64,000 nucleotides of DNA from Cladorrhinum sp. PSN259 (taxonomy: Eukaryota; Ascomycota; Sordariomycetes; Sordariales; Podosporaceae). This document shows, one piece after another, positions 21,520-32,940 of the stretch. The translations under genes were made by a program, and so were the position numbers. The stretch covers positions 153,111 through 217,110 of the forward strand of contig MU867119.1 in NCBI GenBank assembly GCA_033725935.1. Direction: 5' to 3'. Each line of letters begins with the position of its first letter. Position 1 is the first letter of the stretch. A model generated the notes under the pieces. The model had not been told where the DNA came from and ran no database searches. It saw nothing but the letters and a program-made list of their open reading frames with translations.

Positions 21520-22701
21520 ATGGGCTTAAGTTCACCCCTCCAACGTTTGCCTCGACTTGTTTCGTCATCCACCCTGCACACCAGACGGTACATCAACATG
21601 TCTCATCCAATTCAATCTGCCGCTGCGAGTCTCAAGAGCAAATTGTCAGCCGATTACCCATGGACCTCTTTTCCTCTGATAGTCTCCGCTCCCATGCGGG
21701 TCATGTCCGGCCCGGCGCTGGCAATCGCAGTCTCTTCCGCGGGAGGAATAGGCTTCATCGGTCCTGGTCTCAAGCCTGAAGCCACAGCCGTCGACCTTGA
21801 GGAAACCGTCTCACTGCTGCTCAAATCCCACACCATAAAATCAGTAAACGACGGCATCCTGCCTATCGGCATCGGGTTCCAGTTGTGGAACGGCAACCTC
21901 TCCATCGCATCAGCAGCCGTGGCCAAGTATCGACCGGCAGCAGCATGGTTATTCGCTCCCAAGAACGGTCAAGAAGATGTAAACGCCTGGACTAGAGAAC
22001 TGCGCAATGCGTCACCTGCCACAAAGATATGGCTGCAGATCGGCACCCTACGCGAGGCAGAGGAAGCTACGTCGTCGTCGTCCGAGTTTTCTCCGGACGT
22101 GCTGGTAGTGCAGGGCAGCGAAGCAGGCGGGCACGGCCGAGCAAGCGACGGGGCACCGCTCACCACTTTGCTGCCAGAAGTTTTATCCACCCTTCCTGCG
22201 GACATTACCTCCAAGATTCCCATATTTGCTGCAGGAGGAATCTCGGACGGCCGCGGCGTAGCTTCTGCACTCTGCCTCGGAGCTTCCGGGGCAGTGTTGG
22301 GCACCCGATTCCTCGCAAGCACGGAAGCGAGGATCAAAAAGGGGTATCAGGACGCAGTGCTGGACGCTCGAGACGGTGGAGCCAACACGGTAAAGACGCA
22401 CTTGTATAATCACCTGAGAGGGACTTGGGGATGGCCGGAGGATCAGTGGGCTCCGAGGACGATTGTCAATAAGAGCTGGGAGGAGGAGAGGGAAGGGGTT
22501 GAGTTTGACGAGTTGAAGAGACGGCACGATGAGATATTGGAAAAGGGAGATGACAGCGCGTGGGGGAAGGAAGGGAGGACGGCTACGTATGCCGGGATGG
22601 GTGTCGGACTTGTGAGGGAGCTGAAGGGGGCGGGGCAGATTGCGGAGGGTGTGAGGGAGGAGGCTAAAGAGATAATCAAGGGGTTGGTTGGAGGATTTTA
22701 G
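21520..22701 (+). CDS. Nitronate monooxygenase (2-nitropropane dioxygenase-like), FMN TIM barrel
   Basis: Intronless, 393 residues from the ATG at 21520, or 367 from the in-frame ATG at 21598. The longer form adds an Arg- and Ser-rich N-terminus that could be a mitochondrial presequence; the shorter start has the better context (CAACATG). The core shows the NMO signature: 'SAPM' near the start of the barrel, the Gln-Gly-x-Glu-Ala-Gly-Gly-His motif carrying the catalytic His, and the FMN phosphate site 'AAGGISDGRG...GTRFLAS'. The family oxidises alkyl nitronates with FMN and O2. In fungi it detoxifies propionate-3-nitronate-like compounds. A charged helical C-terminus follows. No substrate can be named for this member. 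Confidence 0.88.
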   Translation: MGLSSPLQRLPRLVSSSTLHTRRYINMSHPIQSAAASLKSKLSADYPWTSFPLIVSAPMRVMSGPALAIAVSSAGGIGFIGPGLKPEATAVDLEETVSLLLKSHTIKSVNDGILPIGIGFQLWNGNLSIASAAVAKYRPAAAWLFAPKNGQEDVNAWTRELRNASPATKIWLQIGTLREAEEATSSSSEFSPDVLVVQGSEAGGHGRASDGAPLTTLLPEVLSTLPADITSKIPIFAAGGISDGRGVASALCLGASGAVLGTRFLASTEARIKKGYQDAVLDARDGGANTVKTHLYNHLRGTWGWPEDQWAPRTIVNKSWEEEREGVEFDELKRRHDEILEKGDDSAWGKEGRTATYAGMGVGLVRELKGAGQIAEGVREEAKEIIKGLVGGF

Positions 22702-22895
22702 ACGTGGTGCCTAGGTATGTCAAGCCAGATAGGTGCGTCAAGGCATTTAATCGATGTCCAATGATCAGTAATACGAAAAGACCGACTATTACCAAATATC
22801 AAAGATAACTACCATCAAATCCAACTTTCTTCTCAAATCATAAACCAACTGGATACATAAGGGGTATAGCAACCAACCAAATCTGTGACTCAAAT

Positions 22896-24588
22896 CTACT
22901 GATGAAGCTGCTTGCGAACCTCATCATCAACCTGCAACTGAACAGTCCTAGCATGGGTCCCCTTCTCCCCCGCAGACCCATCATCGCTGTTGGATCCTTG
23001 CTCGATGGCAGGCTCCAACTGGGGGTTCCTCTTCTTGCGGATCCTGTCGTCGACAAACCTCACACCGGCAATGATGATAGCGGTCGACAAGATGGCACAA
23101 TTGACGGTGAATCCCCGGCGGTAGAGGGGACTATCCTCGGATCTCAAAATCTGCGCACCGTAGATGCCAGCAATGTTGGCACCCATGATGACCATGGCCA
23201 TGGCAAGAGCGCGAACCTCGGAGTCCTCGCAAGTGAGCGACAGCCAGGCAATGTTGAGAGGATGAGAGAAGGTGCCGAAAGTCTGGGTGAAAACGACACC
23301 AAAGTATCGAAGACTCTTGTTCTTGACAAGGTCGCCGTTCGTGAAGCTGCGGTTGAAGATGTACCCGATTAAATGCCCGGACAAACCAACCATGACCGTT
23401 TCGGCGCGCCAGTTGCTATTAGCACTAATTAGTATCTCCATCTCAAAAGACTTTAAGGGGGGAAGAGTAAAAAAAAGACTCACAAGTGATCAGACAAGTA
23501 AGAAAAAGCAAAACTGGTTGGAACCTGCAGCCAAAGTCCCACACTAGCCATCGCGTTCGCCTGCAGAGTCTTGAAGCCAAACGACCTCACGATGGTAGGA
23601 CTGTAAGTGTCCAGCGCGCGCTGAGGACCGTTATTCAACAGCGAAATCGCAACGTGCGCATAAATCCGCCAGTTTGTGAAAGCGCGCTTGAAGGCTCCCA
23701 GGTTGATCTTCTTCTTCTTCTGTCCCTTCATGGGATCGTCCAGCAACACGCGGGTCTGCAGGATGTGCAGCTCCCGATCGGTAAACATGCGCCACTTGGG
23801 CAGGAAGGTAGGGCAAGGGTTGCGGAACGAGTCTGGCAACAAGAACCCGTAGACGAAGCCGCAGATGATGGTGAAGCCGCCCATCAGAGTGAAGAGATAA
23901 AACCAGCCGGGCTTTCCACCGTACCCTTCCATGTGGAGGATCCCGTACGCGAGGAGCTTGGAAGAGGCCTGGCCGATCTGGTTGCCAAAGTAAAAGATCA
24001 TGACGCGCTTCGCGGTCTCGGCGCGCGTGTACCACGTCGACATTGTCCAGAGGCCGCCGGGGATGAATCCGGACTCGGTGATGCCCAGGAGGAAGCGGGT
24101 CGCAATGAAGGAACCGTAGCTGCCTTGCCAGGCTTGGAAGGTCGAGACGATGCCGAAGAGGAAGAGCTGCAGGGTGAGCCACTTGCCCGGTCCGACGCGG
24201 TAGAGTAACATGTTGGCGGGGATTTCGGTCAGGACGATGCCGAGGGAGAGCATCTGCTGGCCCACGTTGAATTCATTCTGGGTGATGCCGACGTCCTTAA
24301 AGAAGGAGGAGGTGATGGCGTTTGAGATGTTGCCGCGGTCGAGTTCTGTGTCAAGTTTACTTTTGTTTAGTGAGAGGGTTTTACTAAATCATGATGATGA
24401 AGGGGAAAGTAAAACATACGCAGACAAAAGAAACCCAGCGTCAGAATGGGCATGATGATCAAGTCGAGCTTTCTCTTTGCTTTGGCCTCCTCCTCGGGAG
24501 TCCAATCCTCGGTGAGGGTTAGGGCCCGCTGGTCGTCGGCCGGAGGAGGGAACTCCTGGTTGGAGAGGGTCTTTTCTGGAACCCCCAT
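22896..24588 (-). CDS. Dal5-type (ACS family) MFS permease
   Basis: Three exons, 24588-24420, 24345-23484 and 23415-22896, with introns of 74 nt (GTATGT...ACAG) and 68 nt (GTGAGT...ATAG), give 516 residues. About 12 membrane segments are visible. The family signature near the first helix ('LDRGNISNA') and the 'RFLLGITESGFIPGG' motif match the anion:cation symporter/allantoate permease (Dal5) group. Yeast Dal5 takes up allantoate, ureidosuccinate and dipeptides; fungal paralogues carry nicotinate, pantothenate, biotin precursors and other organic anions, so the substrate here is open. Both termini are hydrophilic and cytoplasmic. The gene converges on the nitronate monooxygenase gene, with only 194 bp between the stop codons. 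Confidence 0.88.
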
Positions 24589-27338
24589 GATTGCTGATGT
24601 ATTATCCGTTTCTAGCTCCGGCAGATGGGATAGATGGGTGTGGAACTAAGGCACAAAGGGTCGTCTGATTGAGAACCCGGGTCGAAAAAAGCTGGGGTTT
24701 GGTGATATGTCAAGAGTGGAGGATATGTCCAGTTCCAAGGTTACCCACACTGAAACACACACAGTCAAACTCCCTGCCGAAGGAAAAGACTGAGTTCTGA
24801 ACAGTGAGTGCCGAACTCTCCTTATAATCAACTCGACACCTCCCGCCAAGCGTCTTTGTTTTTCAATGTGCCCCCCATCCCAAGACTCAGACCGCATGGG
24901 AAGCGTCGACGAGAAGGAATGGATTGTCGAATTTCCACAGCTGGGCGTTCTGGACGGTGGCGGGATATCCGAAAGGGTCCGTACCTAACACGGGATTTCC
25001 ACATTGTCGAAGAGGTGGGCTCTGGACCAGTCTGGTGTCGATGGTGAAATTCACCCTAGATGAGCACGCAATTTCTGGCTTGCAGTTTAGGTGCGGGGGG
25101 GATTTAACAGCTTGATATAAAGACCCTTCAGGTCTTGGCTCTCTCTCTTTCTTTGGTTTCTCTTCTCCTTGGCTGTCACACATTATACACTTGGCGCATG
25201 AAGAGACGACGACGACACGATGTTCATTCCCGATTCTCTCGCCCCTCTTGTCTCTAATCAGCATCACCTCTCGAATATCGCGTCTTACAAGCCTCGAGTT
25301 CGAAAACTGTGGGGGTTAATGGACAAAGGAGAGCGGAACACCAGAAAACGTGCTGGCCAAGAGACGCCTCCCAAGACCTCCCAAGACCTCCCAAGACCTT
25401 CCAAGACGGCCGCGGCTGCTGTGAGACCGTGGTTCGGACGCCCTTGCAACCAATCAGCCCACAGATTTTCTCTTGGCTATTCCGCTGGGCGAAGAAAACC
25501 ACAAAGTTCAAAGTCTTGGAAGACTGTTGGAATAATTATCGAGAAGTCTTCGAGTTATGCACCATTCAGGCAATGATTTCCCAACTATGGTGGCGATTGC
25601 AGGATTTTGGAACTCCAAGAATGCCTTTGTTCAAATCGTGGTGAGTCTATCTGATAGTCGTCTTGCGTGCTCACATGGGAACAAAGAAAGGGTTGGAAAT
25701 TGGATTTTGAGTCGAACTTGATCGACATATTGTTTGCTTACCTCTAATATCGACAACTTCAGATCTGAGCATTGGCATATCTACTGTAGGAAAACGAACT
25801 ATATTTCTTCTTCGGAACTACCGACTCCCTGGGACACAGTCACGAGATATTCGGATTGTACGTACGAGAAACATTAACTCCCCGGGTCCTGGGACCAACA
25901 CTCGCTTCTGAAGTGCCATCTCGGATGCCAGCCGCACCAAAGCCTGTGTGACACTCCGAAAGCTCCAAGACTTGGAGCGAGGTAGGCATCTGCATCTGCA
26001 TGGCATGATGCATCCCGCTTCCACTAGTGAATGTGGGCTAGAGGCAGACAACTTCTGAGAAGCTCTCACGAGTAACAAACCGGGATTTGCCGCCTTAACT
26101 GCTCCCTCTCGTTTTTGAACTTGAGAATTTTCCCCCCATCCGTGCATCGGCCTCAAGCTCCTTGGCGTATGCTGAGAGGCGCACTTGGCAAACCCACGTT
26201 GCCCGATGCCAAGTTGAGGCCAAGTAGAGGCCAAGGTGAAGCTAAGAATGTGATCCTGGAGGGGAAAGAGGAAACGACTGGCAATGGAGCTCGACGAGGA
26301 AGCTCAAGCTTCAGCTTGGGAGCTTGGAGAGCTCAAGCGGGCAAAAGGTTAACAAGAGTCTGAGCCCTATGCTAATTCATTTTGGCGTTAGCTAGTGTGT
26401 AGTGTAAAAAAAAGAATTTCCCGTACGTACTAGTTTCTATGCACGTTGTCAAGTCCCAAGCACTCGGTATTCCCGAATGGCCAGATCCAGATGCTGAGAG
26501 CGCGGGATGGTCCATACCAAGTTGTAGGGAAAGCGAGTGGGAATGAGGTCGTGTGAGCTTGTTACTGGGGTAGTTAAAGGCTGATTTGATGGCCCTCTCT
26601 CAGCTGACTGAGCTAAACGGTCTAGTTGCCTGCTCACTTCGCTTGTTGGATCCCCAGATCTCAGCCCAACATGCAGACCAACCTCAGGGTATGCATGTTT
26701 GTTCCCGAAATGGAACCCTTTGAGGTTGTCTGCCGGGCTGTGCCGCCGAATAACTTTTTTGCTCTTCATAATTCTCTTGCAGTTGGTGTTTTTCCTGCAT
26801 CTCTGAGCGGCATGATTACCGTCCGAGCGGTCACACAAAGGATCTCAGTGGCAACTTGATACCCGGCCTGATCTAGATTCTGTGCAAGTGTTGTTCCAGA
26901 TCTGGCAGGTCGTTGTCGGTAGTACTGCCACCGTGTGAACTCCGGATCTACACTAATGTAACCGAGTACCGTCCACCTGGGAGGGTGACTTGAGATCTAC
27001 GTTACCTGGGAAAGTGGCAACCGTGTAATATACTGTACATGAAACATGTACTGATGTAACTCCCGTCTTGTGCTTAGCCAGAGTGTCGTCTGTCTGCTAA
27101 AGTACAAAGTTGTGTGTGACGGTGGTAAAAGGATAAGTGTGGCGACTACATGTACATGTAGATGATCACATATCTGGTGTGTTACACTCAAGATTGAGTT
27201 TAGTCACCCTCAATCTCTATAACTTTTCTTGATTGCGGCAACAGATTTGATGATCACAGACACTGACAGCTGAAAGTGAAAGCAAAGTTCTTATTAATTA
27301 AAAGAGTGGAATCTTTGAGGTTTCTGTTTAGTTGGGTA
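24589..27338. other. 2.7-kb interval without a supported gene
   Basis: The left end is the permease promoter. The remainder shows short frames only. It has a 10-bp tandem repeat at 25368-25407 and an AGCT-rich repetitive patch near 26285-26340. The right end is AT-rich. No transposon motif was found. Confidence 0.5.
25368..25407. repeat. 10-bp tandem repeat, 4 copies
   Basis: Unit ctcccaagac occurs three times exactly (25368-25397) and once with a C-to-T change (25398-25407). Confidence 0.9.
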
Positions 27339-28048
27339 TTAAGAATCAGCGGTGTCGGGTGTAATGGCTTTAGGCAACTGAGTTGGAGCACTGCTAGAAG
27401 TAGTTTGCTCTGGTGGTGGTGGGATAGACTTGGGTAGCTGAGTAGTGATCACCGCACGTGTAGATTCTGTGAGAGGGATACACTGTAGGTCGCAAAATGG
27501 CTGTGAAGTGGAGGAAGTCGTGGATTCCCGGGCTGTTGTTCTTATTATGGTCGATAGAGTTGTCGGTTCAGACGACATGGTGGTTGATGGACTAGGGGTA
27601 TATATCACTGTGATTGTTGTCGCCGAGAGCATATCGCTATTATCACCACACTATCAGTACTAGGTACAAAAAAATCGACCTCGGGATAATTTCCACCTAC
27701 TTACCCTGATGATTTAAATTCCGTCTTCTTCGAAGACCGCGCCCCTGCCACACCCGCCCCGATACCGCCGCCGAGTTTTCTTTTGGACATTCCTAATAAT
27801 CCTCTCTTCTTCCCTTTCTGTTTTTCTTCCACCCTTTTCTCCTGGTCTGTGAGTCGGTAAGTGTCATCCTTATTCTCGACAACTTCGAGCCCTGATGGCA
27901 CCACCACCTCTGGGCCTGTGTTATCATGCACGACGACGCACTTCTGGGCCGGGTGGTAATCTTGGAATCGATTGTTGGCCTCGATAACCTCAAGCCCAGC
28001 GGGCTCACCAGCTTCGTGGTAGAAAAGGTCATCCTGGTTCGATTTCAT
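27339..28048 (-). CDS. Small GLEVV-motif fungal protein, no clear membrane anchor
   Basis: Exon 1 is 28048-27705 and exon 2 is 27636-27339, with a 68-nt intron (GTAAGT donor, CTGAT branch, ATAG acceptor), giving 213 residues. Residues 1-90 contain two Gly-Leu-Glu-Val repeats (GLEVIEANNRFQD and GLEVVENKDDTYR), a pattern found at the N-terminus of a fungal membrane-protein family. In those proteins a Lys/Arg-rich stretch is followed by one transmembrane helix. Here the basic stretch and 'GGGIGAGVAG' are present, but the hydrophobic helix between them is missing. Exon 2 is a Ser/Thr/Pro-rich tail that would be an extracellular O-glycosylated region in anchored relatives. Function is unknown. Confidence 0.65.
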
Positions 28049-28456
28049 GGTGCTCAGAGGGCTATATGGGATAAAAAAAAGCCCGAGATTGAGATCCAAA
28101 TGAAATAAACCAAGATTAAACCAACAGGACTGCAGGTCTCGGGGACTGTGCTGCCTTTTGTTGTCCTGCCCATCCGGTTCTGCAGTGAAGAGTCGGCCCC
28201 CAACGAAGTAACCCACCCTCCTGTGAGATCCAGTCGTATTTCAATCTATTTTTTCCGATGATGACCAATGAGATCTCGGACGAGGTTGATAGAATGCGGC
28301 GTGCCCTCATTTGATTGCTTTGAAGCTGAAAGGGGATTTGATTATCTTTACGATGTGCTTGCTGGTTCCGGCGTTACATTGATGAGTAGGTACAGCGGAA
28401 ACCTTCCGACGCAGATCCTGTGTATATTTGAAACGATTTGAGATTGGGTCCCATTC
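28049..28456. other. Intergenic, no gene seen
   Basis: This lies between two minus-strand genes: the promoter of the GLEVV protein gene and the 3' UTR of the flavin monooxygenase gene. Nothing else was recognised. Confidence 0.5.
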
Positions 28457-30185
28457 TCATAACTTCGCCTTCAACCCCTTCCCCCCCGTTTTCTTCCCGC
28501 GATCATCTTCCTCAGCCCTCTTCCTCTCCTCCTCGAACGCCTTGAGTTTGGGTGCCACCATTTCCTTCCAAGTGACCAGCCATTGCTTATCAAACTTGGG
28601 CAGCACTCTCCCTGTTGTCCCCGGAGCCGGATCCCGAGCAATGTTCCTCAGGAACTCAAAGTATTCTTCATAATCGGGTGCGAGACTATAATAATCCTTC
28701 CCCCCTTTCTTATCGGCCACTCTTTTGGCTTCCCAAAGTTGTTGAGCGGCGATAGACGGCAAAGGCCGAGCACGCCCGGCCAGATGTCTTGCAACTGCAA
28801 CTGCTTGCCATTCGTAAACGCGGAAAGTGAAGCCGCCGCCGAGCTTCCAAGTTTCAGTAAGTAAACAAAAACAATTGTTGGAAAGAGAGAAACTCACCAT
28901 CCCCACAAATGTCAAAGACGGATCCAAGACATCAAACGTATGCTGATAAACACCCGGCAATCTCCTGTACGCCTTCTTTACTCTCTCTTGGAGAACTGGT
29001 AACCAGGGGAAACTAAACGTGTACCCAGTAGCAAAGATGACGTGATCGATGTCATCCAACTTTGTCCCGTTCTTGAAGTGAATCCCTCCAGTAATAGGAT
29101 CGAATCGCTCAATCTCGCTTTTAATAACGTTGATGTGAGGATGTAAGAATGGAGTCCACCCAAAAGCCGGGATGGGCTGCCCCCTAATCGCCACTTGAAC
29201 CGGGTGCTGAGCGAATGGCAAGATCTCGTGTACAATCTCGTGGGCTGAGACTGATGCGCCTGTAACCAAGACTTTCTGTTTGTTTTTCATCAGCGTTCTC
29301 CGTTTTGGTGAATTCCGCCTTTGCGGTGAATGTCTCCCATTCCAAATACATACCTTTCCCTTATACTTGTCACCCCTCCGAAAGAACTTACTATGCGCCA
29401 CCCTTCCCTTCCACCTCTCATCATACTCCTTTAAGCCAAGTAAATCCGGTATCCAAGGAACGTTGTAATGTCCCGTCCCAACAACGAGAGCATCGAATTT
29501 TTCCTGCCACCAATAATCTTTTCCCCCCAATAAGCCCTCCTCCTTGCGCAAAGTCAAAACCCACTCACCGTTGACTTTTTCAGCTCTTTCTACGGTGGTG
29601 CTCAACTCTACCCATCCCTTCTCAAAATATCCACCTGTCACAAAAATATTTTCGATCCACTGTCGTATCACCTCCCTATGTCGAAACGGTGCATCTTTAC
29701 CGTACCTGGATAAAATACGTGAAGATAAAGTAGGCGGAAACGGAAAATCAGAGTAGCTCATAATGTCGGGGTGAATGTTGGAGTGCAAGTGCTCGTGCTG
29801 AGCCGAGTCTGAGAATCGCAGCTGGTGGTTGTTGACCGTTTCCGACTTTTCGGTTTCGGACGGAAAGGAAGAGGGGATCAGGGTAGGAGGGAGGGGGACG
29901 TCGGCCGTGTTTGAGAGGAGGGCGGGCAGGGAAGGGAGGGCAGGGGGGAGGTGGGGGGTGTAGACCCTTTAGGTTAATTCAAACATCAGTAAAGAGTAAG
30001 TAAACGGAGAAAAAGGATATTCAGAGGTAGATAAAAACTCACCACGTCCCGCCAGCAACAGCCCTCCGATCAAAAACCCGTATGACATCAAACGCCTGCT
30101 CCTTCGCTAAAGCATCCGTTGCTATCGCACCCGCCGGACCGGCACCAATAACCGCCACGCGGCGGAATCCTCCCGGTTGAGGCAT
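28457..30185 (-). CDS. Flavin-containing monooxygenase (FMO-like)
   Basis: Four exons, 30185-30043, 29966-29354, 29275-28898 and 28843-28457, give 506 residues. Intron lengths are 76, 78 and 54 nt; the last two are multiples of three without stops, so retention would keep the frame. Motifs: the FAD-binding Gly14-Ala-Gly-Pro-Ala-Gly19 at the N-terminus; the FMO fingerprint as Trp-Lys-Gly-Arg-Val-Ala-His-Ser; an NADPH-site Rossmann turn ('VTGASVSAHEI') directly after the second intron; and the late Ala-Thr-Gly-Tyr motif. The family oxygenates N- or S-containing nucleophiles with NADPH, FAD and O2. Fungal relatives act in sulphur or amine metabolism or in secondary metabolism. The C-terminus ends in a Lys/Glu-rich tail. 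Substrate unknown. Confidence 0.88.
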
Positions 30186-30777
30186 GATGGAGAGCCTGGT
30201 TGCGAATGTCTTCAATCTTCAACGCGTGAATCTCACGCAGGTATCAATCCTGAACAAACATTCAAATTAAAAACAAATAAACCGAAAAAGAAAGAAAAAA
30301 ATACACCCGTTACGCAAACTTAAGATATACCTATGTATGCAGCTTACTGGCCACATCGGCACCGAAACACACCATCTCACAATCCCCTCCACGTATTACG
30401 TCACGTCTTCACCTGCGGCACCCGTCACGCAATACCCTCTACTGACCGTAGAATAAAGTAACACCATTCACTCTATAATTGCACAATTGAGCTAGATAGT
30501 TACACCGTGCCGCAGGTCCGCAGCTTTAGATCGATCCATAGACTACTCCAGTAGCCCTATCTCCAAGTAGGTAACGGAACCTTAAATATTACAGAACCAC
30601 TGCAGAACACGCTTGCCGGGGTTTGCTAGCGGAAGCTGAGACCTCAGGAATTGTCAGTTTATGAAGCTCTGGGTGCAGTGAGCGTAGAGGTAGAGCTTAC
30701 CCTAGCCATACACATTCCACAGCCTAACCCTTCCACTTAACGGGAAGCAGTCCGGGCTGGTTCGGATCTTTCCCTCC
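30186..30777. other. Intergenic, no gene seen
   Basis: This is the promoter of the flavin monooxygenase gene plus the 3' UTR of the HET-domain gene. The sequence is fairly AT-rich with no coding frame or RNA motif recognised. Confidence 0.45.
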
Positions 30778-32940
30778 TCATCTCATTAGAATTATCCGCC
30801 TCTTTGGTAAACAATATTCAAAAAGCACAGGTCTGCCGACGTGTTTGCGGTCCTGCACTTCTTCCCCCCCTTCTGGCTCGAAATGATACCACTCAGCGTC
30901 AATATGTCCGATTCTTTCGGCGACAATACCCTTTGCCCTCCAAACAACTACGCCAAAGTATGCTTGCTTAGAAAACCAGATGCAGTCGAACTTCTCCTGG
31001 CAGAGCATCCGATGAAACTCGTCTCCGACAGCGACTTGGGCCGAAAGAACGAGTGGCCAGTAGAGTGTCCCTTGGGGTTCTGGGTCTCGGGTCATAATGC
31101 TGGTGAAGTATCTCGGATCCGGATTGTCATTCTCGGATTGCGTCCTCACGTCGTCAAAGCCCTGATCAATATACTCAAAACGCACTTCCGACGTCCACGC
31201 CTCGACACGCAGTGTCGGGGTATAGGCCATGCTTAGCTGCCCGTCTTGTTGGCTGACGCACGTAATCACGGACTCGCATAGCCTGTCGTACGTGCCGTCG
31301 GATCTCTGCAGCCAAACCTTGACCTCGGAGTCTCCGAACGCGGTACTAAACCCCCAAGGATGTGAATGCGAAAGATGACCCATCCAACCAGCCCAGGACC
31401 AGGAGGGAAAGCCTTCCCGGCGAGAGGCAGGCTTGTTTAGGTGCCAGCAGAGCGCTCTTGCAAATGCCGCATCAACGGAGCCGGGAAACTCCCAGGATGC
31501 AATTCGGGCCGTGTTTGGTGGCCATGGCGAGAAGACGCCTTTGTAGTAGTCCATCGGTATCCCCCAAAACTGGCGAACCGGAGATGGCATAGCTGCGAAT
31601 GCTCGAAATACCCCACGCAAAGCATTGATAGCGTCCCCCTGAAATGTTAGGTCTCTCGTAGTGTAGTCCCTGATCCGGTCCTCGAGACCACCCCCAATTG
31701 GGAAGCTAAATCCGCCTTGGAATAACCCCTGGGGTAAATATTTTATTTTCTCGGTCAAGTAGTGGAAATCGTAGGCGGCCATCTCCGGGCAGCATATACT
31801 ATTGCATTCGAAGTAGACCTGCTCTTCCGTAAAGAATAGGCGGCGCCGGGAAAAGAGAGCTTCTTGGTAAGTCCAACCCCTGGAGTTCCACTTTGATCTC
31901 CTAATCATTTCCTGCTGGAAGTCGAGGCAGGATACCCATATTTGGCCATTGAGATTGATGGTCGGCTGCTGTACCCGGCTAGTTCGGCCAACTCCGGGGA
32001 GGCCGAAAGAAGCGTCCTCCCCACATGCTGCAATAATAGTAACGACAGCGAGGTTATAGATTATATCCATGACTGAGATTTGCTGCTTCACGTTGGCTAT
32101 GTCGTCCTGGTCGATACAGTACTTGTCGATCCATAAATACCGAAGACCTAACTGGCGCACCGCTTGTACCGCATCGGATATGGTTTGGGGCACGTCGTTG
32201 GGCAAGTACCCCTTCCGTACAGGCTCGTCCTTATCACTCCCATGGGTAGCACCCCACACGTAGCTGAGTGCGGCAAACTCACAGCCTGACGACGCATCGA
32301 CAATAGCGCCCGTCTCACAGTCGATTAATTTGAGGCCGGGGACTTGCTGCGGATGACTCTGCAAGATGCCGCAGTTGCCTTGATGGTGGAATTTGCAATA
32401 CGAAACCCATCCCCGCAGCACTGCAAAGTCAATAAAGCCTGCATCTAGCTGTCGCACGGCAAAGGTCGGGAGTTGGTCACCTGGGGACCTGCTAATAACC
32501 GGCATGATGCCGAACTCTGTAGTACTGGCGTCGGAGCCTTCCGTGCTTAACCCGATCCACGGGGCTTTATAAATAAATTCAGAGGCCCATTCCTTAGCTT
32601 CGTTGAGGAGAAGGCGCGAGAGGTAGCCTCTATACCCTCTCTGCCCAAGCAGGACCTTTAACACAGCGTCAGCAGCGACCTCCGGTTTATTGCTGCTTCC
32701 AATGGCGGCGAAGAAGCGGCAGAGTGGGCAGCTAGATTTCCTCCCGCTGCTCAGCGAAAGCAACTGGTGTGGTTTCGACTGCCAGCCTAGCTGGAGCAGA
32801 CCGTTGAGGTCTATGGAGGCGCATTGGGCGCAAAGGTCAGCCGTCGTCCACGCTTGAGAGGATTTTGATGTAGACTGCTGATCCGCCGCCGAATGCACCG
32901 GTCGGTTAGCAGAGGAGCAGTTGCATTCCGTATTAAGCAT
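30778..32940 (-). CDS. HET-domain (heterokaryon incompatibility) protein
   Basis: An intronless 720-residue protein from the first ATG at 32940. Residues about 30-80 carry two CxxC pairs ('DLCAQC', 'CPLC') common in front of HET domains. The HET domain spans about 222-375. It shows its three conserved blocks: 'ALSYVWG', 'LRYLWIDKYCIDQDD' with 'MDIIYNLAVVTIIAACG', and 'RGWTYQEALFSRRRLFFT'. Family knowledge: HET domains are related to TIR domains and trigger cell death in allorecognition, often activated by NLR partners or allelic interaction. The roughly 340-residue C-terminal part has no recognisable NACHT, WD or ankyrin repeats. The upstream flank is AT-rich (33-34 kb), which fits a fast-evolving locus. 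Confidence 0.92.
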   Translation of the reverse strand: MLNTECNCSSANRPVHSAADQQSTSKSSQAWTTADLCAQCASIDLNGLLQLGWQSKPHQLLSLSSGRKSSCPLCRFFAAIGSSNKPEVAADAVLKVLLGQRGYRGYLSRLLLNEAKEWASEFIYKAPWIGLSTEGSDASTTEFGIMPVISRSPGDQLPTFAVRQLDAGFIDFAVLRGWVSYCKFHHQGNCGILQSHPQQVPGLKLIDCETGAIVDASSGCEFAALSYVWGATHGSDKDEPVRKGYLPNDVPQTISDAVQAVRQLGLRYLWIDKYCIDQDDIANVKQQISVMDIIYNLAVVTIIAACGEDASFGLPGVGRTSRVQQPTINLNGQIWVSCLDFQQEMIRRSKWNSRGWTYQEALFSRRRLFFTEEQVYFECNSICCPEMAAYDFHYLTEKIKYLPQGLFQGGFSFPIGGGLEDRIRDYTTRDLTFQGDAINALRGVFRAFAAMPSPVRQFWGIPMDYYKGVFSPWPPNTARIASWEFPGSVDAAFARALCWHLNKPASRREGFPSWSWAGWMGHLSHSHPWGFSTAFGDSEVKVWLQRSDGTYDRLCESVITCVSQQDGQLSMAYTPTLRVEAWTSEVRFEYIDQGFDDVRTQSENDNPDPRYFTSIMTRDPEPQGTLYWPLVLSAQVAVGDEFHRMLCQEKFDCIWFSKQAYFGVVVWRAKGIVAERIGHIDAEWYHFEPEGGEEVQDRKHVGRPVLFEYCLPKRRIILMR

